Positions 1 to 6,307 of a stretch of 17,270 bases of DNA are shown in pieces. Position 1 is the stretch's first letter; every line of letters begins with the position of its first letter. Origin of the DNA: an uncultured Saprospiraceae bacterium. GTDB lineage: Bacteria > Bacteroidota > Bacteroidia > Chitinophagales > Saprospiraceae. The stretch lies in contig CALDEO010000058.1 of the NCBI GenBank assembly GCA_937942465.1, forward strand, positions 1-17,270. Direction: 5' to 3'. The notes beneath the pieces are model-generated. The model had not been told where the DNA came from. It ran no database searches and was given only the letters and a program-made list of their open reading frames with translations. Both the position numbers and the translations under genes were made by a program.

Positions 1-447
1 ATGATATTTGCATTGGTTTTCACCTTTGTTGCAAGTAAGACGAACATCAATAGGAAATATGTTCATATGGGTAGTTTATTGATTGGTGGATTGGGATTCA
101 TATGTATGTACTTTATCAGTAGCGCAACGATGTTACATTTATGTTTTGCGGCGATCGGTATCGCTTGGGGTAGTATCCTATCGATGCCATATGCGATGTT
201 ATCTAGTAGTATTGATGCTAAAAAAATGGGGATCTACATGGGAATATTCAACATGTTCATAGTGATACCTCAGATTGTAGCCTCTATCGGTGGCATCAAC
301 TTGGCTTATGCGATTATGGGAGATGAGACGATCAATACTATGTTGCTAGCGGGAGCATGCTTGATTATTGCTGGTCTATGTAACTTCCTCATCACTAATC
401 CTAATGCGATCACTTACAACAAAAGCGAGCAACTTATAAACGAGTAA
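1..447 (+). CDS. MFS sugar transporter, C-terminal part (5' end outside window)
   Basis: This is the end of an inner-membrane transporter of the major facilitator superfamily. About four hydrophobic segments are visible (residues about 1-11, 22-41, 44-66 and 78-100, then 113-131), followed by a short polar tail. The stretch AWGSILSMPYAMLSSSI followed by GIYMGIFNMFIVIPQI is typical of the SLC45/GPH-like sugar transporters common in Bacteroidota, where the loop and helix near the C-terminus carry this pattern. The first ATG of the window is almost certainly an internal methionine, because a complete MFS protein has about 12 helices and 400-500 residues. A GNAT gene follows after only 4 bases, so the two are probably co-transcribed. 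The substrate cannot be read from this fragment; a disaccharide such as maltose is a family-based guess. Confidence 0.8.
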   Translation: MIFALVFTFVASKTNINRKYVHMGSLLIGGLGFICMYFISSATMLHLCFAAIGIAWGSILSMPYAMLSSSIDAKKMGIYMGIFNMFIVIPQIVASIGGINLAYAIMGDETINTMLLAGACLIIAGLCNFLITNPNAITYNKSEQLINE

Positions 448-451
448 TGGT

Positions 452-895
452 ATGAAAAATATAAAAATCATAACTGCAGATATCAACTTGTTAGACTTGC
501 TTGTACCGTTGTTTGATCAATACCGAGTATTCTACAAAATGGCTTCCGATATTGAAGCAGCTAAGATTTTTCTCTCAGAAAGGATAACAAAAGAAGAGTC
601 GATCGTTTACATTGCGGTGCAAGATGGTGGAGCGATTGGTTTCACTCAGCTCTACCCTTCTTTTTCATCAGTCAGTATGCAGCGCAGCTACATTCTCAAC
701 GACTTGTATGTATCGGATCAAGCCAGGAATAAAGGGATTGCATCTATGCTATTAACACATGCTCAAGACCTGTGTAAAAGGCAAGGTTATAAGGGGCTAG
801 CGCTAGAGACTGCGATGGATAACCCTGCACAGCATCTGTACGAAAAATTAGGATGGACTAAAGACACTGAACACTTCCATTATTTTTGGAGTTGA
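452..895 (+). CDS. GNAT family N-acetyltransferase
   Basis: A 147-residue cytoplasmic acetyltransferase of the GNAT fold, which moves an acetyl group from acetyl-CoA to an amine. Motif A is clear: the beta-4 strand ILNDLYVSD (81-89) runs into the CoA pyrophosphate-binding loop ARNKGIA, with R92, G95 and A97 matching (R/Q)xxGx(G/A). Motif B is seen in LALETAMDNPAQHLYEKLGW (116-135), where the strand, N124 and the YEKLGW segment are standard. Length fits a minimal single-domain GNAT. It starts 4 bases after the transporter stop, so they are likely one transcription unit. The acceptor substrate is unknown. Confidence 0.9.
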   Translation: MKNIKIITADINLLDLLVPLFDQYRVFYKMASDIEAAKIFLSERITKEESIVYIAVQDGGAIGFTQLYPSFSSVSMQRSYILNDLYVSDQARNKGIASMLLTHAQDLCKRQGYKGLALETAMDNPAQHLYEKLGWTKDTEHFHYFWS

Positions 896-949
896 CCTAC
901 GGTCTAGTCATTTGCGAAAGCTTGATAACTTAAATTAAATAGCTTTAAC

Positions 950-1579
950 CTAAGCTTGATAAGCACTCAATACGTCGTTGATACTTTGATAGATCGCTTC
1001 TTCTTTCTTTAACACATCAGCGATCTTGAGCCATTCCGCCTTAAGGATATCCTCTTCTAGTTGCGGTGTTAATGTCTGTTTTGTAGCTTTCATTTTGTAC
1101 CAATAAGACTTTTTGATTGCTCGCTTGCCCTGTCTTGTTCGATACATGTGTTTTGTAACGATTAGTTTTTTGCCTAATTCTATATTTTGTATTCCAGTTT
1201 CTTCTTCTACTTCACGTACAGCAGCATCTTTTTTAGATTCTCCTTCGTCGATTTTACCTTTCGGTAAATCCCAAAACCCACGTCTAAAAATAAATAACAA
1301 TTCACCTAGTTCATTTTCTACAACACCACCTGAAGCCTTTACAATCTTAAACAACTCTTTAAGATCAGTTTTAAGTGTTTCAAAATCTTTAGATTCTATA
1401 ATAACGACATCATGGTGCTGGGCCTTCTCCATCATATCTATATGCTGCAGCAACACCTTAGTTTTGCCCATATACCTAGATCTTAAAATTTTCTTTCCAG
1501 TATAAATCTGTAACAACGTTTCGGTATCCGTGTCATTACAGATGATTAAAGGTTTTTCGTTGATGTATACTTTATACAT
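950..1579 (-). CDS. Nudix hydrolase
   Basis: A Nudix (nucleoside diphosphate-X) hydrolase. The full Nudix box GX5EX7REVEEETGI is present, beginning at the GKIDEGE segment (nucleotides about 1258-1190 on the minus strand), so the Mg-binding REVEEE helix is intact. About 75 residues before the catalytic domain form a separate N-terminal part. I place the start at the ATG at 1579 (MYKVYINEKPL), because this is how relatives in Bacteroidota typically begin; the open frame extends to an ATG at 1681, but the extra 34 residues (MVLNWSVKTL...) look like translated leader. The gene diverges from pyrE, a neighbour pair I recall as frequent in this phylum. It converges on the GNAT gene with 54 bases between. 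Substrate unknown. Confidence 0.88.
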   Translation of the reverse strand: MYKVYINEKPLIICNDTDTETLLQIYTGKKILRSRYMGKTKVLLQHIDMMEKAQHHDVVIIESKDFETLKTDLKELFKIVKASGGVVENELGELLFIFRRGFWDLPKGKIDEGESKKDAAVREVEEETGIQNIELGKKLIVTKHMYRTRQGKRAIKKSYWYKMKATKQTLTPQLEEDILKAEWLKIADVLKKEEAIYQSINDVLSAYQA

Positions 1580-1762
1580 TTCTATTTGGTTAAATCTGCG
1601 CTTATTGAGTAAGTATAATACAATACAAATAACGTCATTTTTATTTAGTTGTAGTGTTTTAACACTCCAATTGAGCACCATATGTCTAATATTATGGTTG
1701 ACTCAAAATAGAAAGAAACCCATGCAGCGTTTAAATTAAAACGTATCAATGTTCTTAAGTCC

Positions 1763-1793
1763 TTTGCTTATAAGCTAGTATATAGTACCTTTG
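1763..1793 (+). promoter_or_regulatory. Bacteroidota-type promoter of pyrE (-33 TTTG, -7 TACCTTTG)
   Basis: TTTG at 1763-1766, a 19-base spacer, then TACCTTTG at 1786-1793. This matches the primary sigma factor consensus of Bacteroidota (TTTG, about 19 bases, TAnnTTTG) exactly. Transcription would start near 1800, giving a leader of about 23 bases before the pyrE ATG at 1823, too short for an attenuator or riboswitch. Confidence 0.8.
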
Positions 1794-1822
1794 CAGCGCT
1801 TAAATGAGAAGATATTACTACT

Positions 1823-2461
1823 ATGAATTACGTTACTGAGGTTGCTAAAAAGTTACTAGAAATAAAAGCGATTAAGCTAAGTCCGCAAGCGCCATTTACT
1901 TGGGCTTCTGGTTTGCAATCCCCTATATATTGTGATAACCGTATCAGCCTCAGTCATGTAGAGACTAGAGACCTGATAAAAGAAGGTCTTGCTCAACTGA
2001 GTAGTGAGCTAGGTAATTTTGATATAATAGCCGGTGTAGCTACTGCGGGTATTGCACATGGAGCTTTGCTAGCAGACTACATGCATAAGCCATTTGCTTA
2101 TGTAAGAGCACAGGCCAAAGGACATGGTAGACAAAATCAAATAGAAGGTGAAATAAAACCAGGACAAAAAGTATTGGTAATTGAAGATCTTATCTCTACT
2201 GGAGGTAGTAGCGTTGCGGCTATAAATGTTCTCAAAGAAGCAGGTCATGAGGTCGTTGGTGTTTTAGCCATATTTACGTATGGTTTTGATATTGCTAAAG
2301 AAAATTTTGCAGCAGCAGAAATTAAGTTCCAGACCCTAACTGACTATGATAGCTTAATAATGTTTGCTCAGAAGGAGGACTATGTAAGCAATGCAGAATT
2401 AACAACATTAACAGAATGGAATAAAGACCCCAAAGCATGGTCTGACAATCAATCTAAATAA
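1823..2461 (+). CDS. pyrE: Orotate phosphoribosyltransferase
   Basis: PyrE joins orotate and PRPP to make orotidine 5'-monophosphate, the fifth step of de novo pyrimidine synthesis, in the cytoplasm. The 212-residue length is normal. The PRPP-binding motif is VLVIEDLISTGGSS (117-130), with the acidic pair E121-D122 and the TGG loop. The flexible catalytic loop is KGHGRQNQIEG (99-109). The N-terminal FTWASGLQSPIYCDNR (25-40) is the usual orotate-side segment. The ATG lies about 23 bases after the predicted transcription start, and no Shine-Dalgarno sequence is seen, as is normal in this phylum. The M42 peptidase gene follows after 20 bases and is probably co-transcribed. Confidence 0.97.
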   Translation: MNYVTEVAKKLLEIKAIKLSPQAPFTWASGLQSPIYCDNRISLSHVETRDLIKEGLAQLSSELGNFDIIAGVATAGIAHGALLADYMHKPFAYVRAQAKGHGRQNQIEGEIKPGQKVLVIEDLISTGGSSVAAINVLKEAGHEVVGVLAIFTYGFDIAKENFAAAEIKFQTLTDYDSLIMFAQKEDYVSNAELTTLTEWNKDPKAWSDNQSK

Positions 2462-2481
2462 AAGGATAACAAAGAAGATAT

Positions 2482-3561
2482 ATGGCTATAATTAATAAAG
2501 CATCAGAACAATTTTTAAAGAAATACCTTAATAATGCTTCACCTACTGGGTTTGAAGTTGAAGGTCAAAAATTGTGGTTAGACTATATCAAACCATACAT
2601 TGATGAGTGGCACATTGACAACTATGGCACTGCATATGCTGTGATCAATCCTGGAAAGGAGTTTAAAGTTGTAATTGAAGGTCATGCAGATGAAATATCA
2701 TGGTTTGTTAATTATATAACGGATGATGGATTCATTAATGTAATTCGTAATGGTGGATCGGATCACTCTATTGCACCGAGTAAACGTGTTAATATCCATA
2801 CCGAAAATGGATTTGTCAAAGGTGTATTTGGATGGCCAGCTATTCATACTCGTAAAGGGAAAAATGCCAATATGGCCCCTACTATCGAAAACATCTTCAT
2901 TGATGTTGGAGCAAAAGACAAAGAAGAAGTACTTAAGATGGGTATACATGTAGGTTGTGTCATCACATATGAAGATGAAATGACTGTGCTCAACGATAGA
3001 TACTATGTCGGACGTGCTCTTGATAATAGAATGGGTGGGTTCTGTATTGCAGAAGTTGCGAGACTACTGCACAAAAACAAGAAAAAGCTTCCTTATACCC
3101 TCTACATAGTAAATGCGGTACAAGAAGAAATCGGTCTACGTGGAGCTCAAATGATCGCAGATACGATCAAGCCTAATGTAGCTATCGTAACAGATGTATG
3201 TCACGATACTAGTACTCCATTGGTCAATGTGAAAATTCAAGGTGATACTAAGGCAGGTCTAGGACCGGTACTGACTATTGCTCCAGCAGTTCACAATATA
3301 TTACTGCAGTTGATCAGAGATACAGCTGACAAAAAGAAGATACCATATCAATTATCGGCTTCATCTAGAAGCACAGGTACAGATACGGATGCATTCGCTT
3401 ATAGTAATGGTGGTGTACCATCAGTGTTGATCTCATTGCCACTTAGGTATATGCATACGACTGTGGAAATGGCTCATAAAAATGATGTTACTAACGTTAT
3501 TAAGCTTATGTATGAAAGCTTACTCAACATCAAGAAAAACCACAACTTCAAGTATCTTTAA
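2482..3561 (+). CDS. M42 family metallopeptidase (glutamyl aminopeptidase / TET-like)
   Basis: A cytoplasmic di-metal aminopeptidase of family M42, whose members usually form large tetrahedral (TET) complexes and trim peptides. At 359 residues it is standard length. Metal and catalytic residues can be placed: H68 and D70 in EGHADEISW, the bridging D181 in RALDNRMGG, E215 (general base) and E216 in QEEIGLRGA, D238 in VTDVCHDT, and H325 in LRYMHTTVE. All look intact, so it should be active. Older annotations often call such proteins endoglucanase or cellulase M; the peptidase call is better supported. It sits 20 bases after pyrE with no visible promoter of its own. Confidence 0.93.
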   Translation: MAIINKASEQFLKKYLNNASPTGFEVEGQKLWLDYIKPYIDEWHIDNYGTAYAVINPGKEFKVVIEGHADEISWFVNYITDDGFINVIRNGGSDHSIAPSKRVNIHTENGFVKGVFGWPAIHTRKGKNANMAPTIENIFIDVGAKDKEEVLKMGIHVGCVITYEDEMTVLNDRYYVGRALDNRMGGFCIAEVARLLHKNKKKLPYTLYIVNAVQEEIGLRGAQMIADTIKPNVAIVTDVCHDTSTPLVNVKIQGDTKAGLGPVLTIAPAVHNILLQLIRDTADKKKIPYQLSASSRSTGTDTDAFAYSNGGVPSVLISLPLRYMHTTVEMAHKNDVTNVIKLMYESLLNIKKNHNFKYL

Positions 3562-3619
3562 TCGCAACGAATACAAACTTGATTAAGTACTTTCTGTTGT
3601 AAACACATCATATGTTTTT

Positions 3620-3675
3620 AAACCAGACTCTATAATCCTAAGTGTTTAATAACTTAGTAGTATAGAATCTGGTTT
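3620..3675. repeat. Long imperfect inverted repeat (about 23-bp arms)
   Basis: Outer arms AAACCAGA (3620-3627) and TCTGGTTT (3668-3675) pair perfectly, and the inner 15 bases of each arm (3628-3642 and 3653-3667) pair at 12 of 15 positions around a 10-base loop. It lies in the 169-base gap between the M42 peptidase and the UbiA-like gene. Neither strand has a T-run right after the stem, so it is not a classic intrinsic terminator; it could still end the pyrE transcript, act on the RNA, or be a small palindromic intergenic element. Confidence 0.6.
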
Positions 3676-3706
3676 CAAGAATTGTTGAATATTACTGTTA
3701 CAACTA

Positions 3707-3720
3707 TTATCAATTGATAA
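3707..3720. promoter_or_regulatory. 14-bp perfect palindrome before the UbiA-like gene (possible operator)
   Basis: TTATCAATTGATAA is a perfect palindrome ending 10 bases before the TTG start at 3731. Its position suggests an operator or an RNA element near the start, but AT-rich DNA produces such palindromes by chance and no regulator is identified. Confidence 0.3.
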
Positions 3721-3730
3721 ACTTGGCGTC

Positions 3731-4582
3731 TTGGGTATTTTTCGCTCCTTGGTTAATTTCTATCTATACAGCAACTTGCATATCGCTATTTGTTGTCTAG
3801 CAATAGTTATTTTTACTCAAGTAGCTATGAATGCTAATTTAGACGTTACCTACATTTCATTTATATTTTCTGGTACACTATGCTTATATGCAATACATAG
3901 ACTTATAGGTATAAGAAACCTACCTACCGAGAGCATTACCAGCAGATTTGAAGTTATAATGAAGTATAACTTGCATATCACAGTATATGCAGCTGCAGCT
4001 GGGGTCATGACACTTTTATATTTTTATAAGCTAGATGTTACTCAGAAGTATCTATCAATAATACCAATACTCTTAAGTGCCGCATACGTACTTCCGATCT
4101 TACCTGGTGGTAAAAGGCTACGTGACGTTCCCCTTATCAAGATTTTTCTTATCGCTATATGTTGGTCTTTATTTACCTGTATTATTCCACTTTGGGGTAC
4201 TGTACAGCCAGCGCTATTAGCTATTTTGGCTATCGAGAGAGCTTTGTTTTTACTAGCTATTACGATACCTTTTGATATCAGAGATCAGGAGATCGATAAT
4301 AGACAAGGAGTCAAGACTATTGCCACTTCATTAGGTAAGCATACTTCCCAGCTCATTGCTTATTATGCGTTTTTTATTGCTGCTTCTATATTACTTTGGA
4401 GTAAGTATAATTCATTAATCACTGGTTTCTATTTCTTTCCATTGGTGGTTACGTATATCATAGGAGTACTATTAGTCTCTAAAACTTCACAATCAAGAAG
4501 TGATTTTTATTTTACGGGTTGGGTTGATGGTTTGTTGATTATACCCATTATCGTAGCTAGTCTTTTAAAAAGCTTCAGCTAG
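3731..4582 (+). CDS. UbiA-like prenyltransferase family membrane protein
   Basis: A 283-residue inner-membrane protein with about eight or nine hydrophobic segments, related to the UbiA superfamily of prenyltransferases, which attach isoprenoid chains to aromatic acceptors. The second Asp-rich motif is present as FDIRDQEIDNRQGVKTIA (181-198; D182, D185, D188), the best family marker. The first motif (usually NDxxDxxxD) is not found; the equivalent place reads YAIHRLIGIR (53-62). Without it, Mg-prenyl diphosphate binding is doubtful, so it may have a changed function. The start is a TTG at 3731: an in-frame stop lies at 3686-3688, no ATG occurs between, and the first internal ATG (residue 33) would cut into the first helix. 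It converges on a GNAT gene 72 bases away. Confidence 0.72.
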   Translation: MGIFRSLVNFYLYSNLHIAICCLAIVIFTQVAMNANLDVTYISFIFSGTLCLYAIHRLIGIRNLPTESITSRFEVIMKYNLHITVYAAAAGVMTLLYFYKLDVTQKYLSIIPILLSAAYVLPILPGGKRLRDVPLIKIFLIAICWSLFTCIIPLWGTVQPALLAILAIERALFLLAITIPFDIRDQEIDNRQGVKTIATSLGKHTSQLIAYYAFFIAASILLWSKYNSLITGFYFFPLVVTYIIGVLLVSKTSQSRSDFYFTGWVDGLLIIPIIVASLLKSFS

Positions 4583-4654
4583 ATATACATACGTTAATCC
4601 TGCAATATAATGTGATGTAATACTTTAAGTATGAATTGAATTTTACTTTGGGGC

Positions 4655-5095
4655 TTAGTTGATTCTCTTCTCCATTTTATAGTGAGGTAATCCTACTTCC
4701 AAGAATTCTTCACCCACAATGTGATAGTCAAGTTTTAAGTAAAACTTCTGTGCCACTTCTCTAGCATGTAATACGATAGTCTTGTAATTTTTATGTTTAG
4801 CGAAAGCTTCACAATAATTGACTAGAATCTTACCAATACCATTGCCTTGCATGCTCGCTGCAACAGCAACTTGACGCATTTTAATGATATTCCCATCAAT
4901 GGGCTTGAGTATCATTGTACCTACAAGAGAGGTTCCTACAAAAGCGCCAATGTGATAAGAATCCCATTCCTGAGATATCTGACCAGGAGTAAAACTCATG
5001 TTTATGGGCTTCCGTAATATCGCATCACGCAAGTCTAAATTAAGATCAAATAAAGGAGAATAAAAATCAATAAGAGAACAATGTATGGTAGGCAT
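4655..5095 (-). CDS. GNAT family N-acetyltransferase
   Basis: A 146-residue acetyltransferase of the GNAT fold. The acetyl-CoA loop is MRQVAVAASMQGNGIGKIL (73-91), with Q83, G84, G86 and G88 as the (R/Q)xxGxG signature. The C-terminal half LHAREVAQKFYLKLDYH (109-125) and EFLEVGLPHYKME (130-142) follows the pattern of the small ElaA/YitH-like GNAT branch, where HARE and LPHxKM are conserved. It begins 12 bases after the stop of the DUF4249 lipoprotein gene on the same strand, so the two probably share a transcript, though no functional link is evident. Substrate unknown. Confidence 0.88.
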   Translation of the reverse strand: MPTIHCSLIDFYSPLFDLNLDLRDAILRKPINMSFTPGQISQEWDSYHIGAFVGTSLVGTMILKPIDGNIIKMRQVAVAASMQGNGIGKILVNYCEAFAKHKNYKTIVLHAREVAQKFYLKLDYHIVGEEFLEVGLPHYKMEKRIN

Positions 5096-5107
5096 TAAGT
5101 CTATAGA

Positions 5108-6034
5108 TTAAAGCTCAAACAACGTTTGGGAATAACCACCGAAAATACCATATCCACCCTCTACATTAGAGAATATCTCTAATGGTGTGGTTTGGTTGGA
5201 GTTGACATTGTCATTCAGTTTATAATACTCGATAGATTTAGAGTAATTATATAAATCTTCTGAGACTGACATAATACGTAACATAACCTTGCCATTCTGT
5301 ACACTAGTTGTGTCCCCATTAGTAGATTTATCAAAATCTTCATAAGTTATAAAACTACTACTGAGGCTACCAGAAGATTGTCCATTGTGTACCTGAAATA
5401 TTTTTGTCTGAAGATTATCTGAGTCATTAACTCTATCTGTATCCGAAGATGTAGAGCTAAGCCATTGTGCTTCAAGCCATCCTTCAACACTAAATGGATT
5501 ATTACCTTTCACAGATCTATTCGTATTAACGATGTCGTAAATGAGGAAATCGGAAGTGTTATTATTATCGTTATCAATTGTAAGATCAAACTGTAGTGCT
5601 TGCCCTTGTGTATGATAGACTGTAGTAGTGTCGTACAGTGTAATATCTACTTTATCAGGAATAGCGTTGGAGGCATATACGGAGGGAAATCCATCGGCAT
5701 GAGCTTCTAAAAAGTAAGTCTTATTCTCTTCTGGATAATAATTGTAAGCAATGTATTGACCATTTTCTGAATGATACATTGTTCTAACAGAGTCTAAAGG
5801 ATCATCGGTGCTAATAAATACATTAGCATAGTTGACTGACTCAATATTGTGCTTGTCACTACCTAAACTTCCAGTTTTACTCAGATGTATCGTAAACACA
5901 GAATCTGGGTTGAATGTAGAATTAACAACAAGCTTAGACTCAAAAGACCCATACTCAATATCAATATCTCTTTGACATGATGTAATAACACCAATCAATA
6001 TAAATAAAAACAGTATGACCTTTAGATCTTTCAT
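5108..6034 (-). CDS. DUF4249 domain-containing lipoprotein
   Basis: A 308-residue predicted lipoprotein. The N-terminus is a lipoprotein signal with a hydrophobic core (about 4-17) and lipobox VITSC, giving a mature Cys at residue 20. The rest is beta-rich and low in helix, with segments such as SKLVVNSTFNPDSVFTIHLS (33-52) that match the start of DUF4249 proteins. In Bacteroidota these usually lie directly downstream of a TonB-dependent receptor of the type found at 14419-17085 and are thought to act with it at the outer membrane. Here the receptor is on the same strand but about 8.4 kb upstream, with four genes between. The divergent gap to the dikinase-like gene holds two palindromes. DUF4249 assignment is from sequence memory; ligand unknown. 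Confidence 0.75.
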   Translation of the reverse strand: MKDLKVILFLFILIGVITSCQRDIDIEYGSFESKLVVNSTFNPDSVFTIHLSKTGSLGSDKHNIESVNYANVFISTDDPLDSVRTMYHSENGQYIAYNYYPEENKTYFLEAHADGFPSVYASNAIPDKVDITLYDTTTVYHTQGQALQFDLTIDNDNNNTSDFLIYDIVNTNRSVKGNNPFSVEGWLEAQWLSSTSSDTDRVNDSDNLQTKIFQVHNGQSSGSLSSSFITYEDFDKSTNGDTTSVQNGKVMLRIMSVSEDLYNYSKSIEYYKLNDNVNSNQTTPLEIFSNVEGGYGIFGGYSQTLFEL

Positions 6035-6163
6035 TACCGTCTAAAAATACAATTAAGACTTGATAAAGACAAGTTATTGAATGGCTAAGTTAATTTTATA
6101 CAAAACTTTAACAAAGTGTCTGCTCAGTACGCAATATATGTTAAGTTAATCAGTTTCAAAAAG

Positions 6164-6177
6164 TTGATTTAAATCAA
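6164..6177. promoter_or_regulatory. Perfect FNR/CRP-type palindrome in divergent intergenic region
   Basis: TTGATTTAAATCAA is a 14-bp perfect palindrome and matches the FNR consensus TTGATnnnnATCAA at all ten fixed positions. Its centre (6170.5) is within one base of the midpoint between the two divergent start codons (6034 and 6308), so one bound regulator could act on both genes. No regulator gene is in the window, and AT-rich DNA raises the chance of a random match. Confidence 0.45.
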
Positions 6178-6231
6178 AATTTGGTCAATTAGAATTTTTA
6201 TTGGATCTTCTGTGTTATGGAATGGGATGAG

Positions 6232-6253
6232 GGTTTAATTTAAATATTAAACC
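6232..6253. promoter_or_regulatory. Inverted repeat upstream of the dikinase-like gene (possible operator)
   Basis: Arms GGTTTAAT (6232-6239) and ATTAAACC (6246-6253) are perfect complements around a 6-base AT spacer. The repeat ends 54 bases before the ATG at 6308, where a promoter or operator is expected. It has no following T-run, so a terminator is unlikely. Confidence 0.4.
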
Positions 6254-6307
6254 GACCAAAAGGCTACTTAATATTGTCTATATCACATAACTATAGAATA
6301 ACCATTT

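Noticed and set aside
918..962. Direct repeat AAGCTTGATAA (918-928 and 952-962) with a 6-bp AAAGCT/AGCTTT inverted repeat, considered as a bidirectional terminator
   Set aside because: The stem is only 6 bp with a long AT loop, and the second repeat copy overlaps Nudix codons; too weak to call in AT-rich DNA.
1113..1505. Open frame on the plus strand opposite the Nudix gene
   Set aside because: It lies fully antisense to a well-supported Nudix domain and its translation is Ser/Ile/Phe-rich with no domain pattern.
1580..1681. N-terminal extension of the Nudix protein to the ATG at 1681
   Set aside because: The 34 extra residues do not look like family sequence, while MYKVYINEKPL at 1579 is a typical beginning.
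4620..4632. ATACTTTAAGTAT palindrome between the convergent UbiA-like and GNAT genes
   Set aside because: Only 6-bp AT-rich arms around one base; not convincing as a terminator or binding site.
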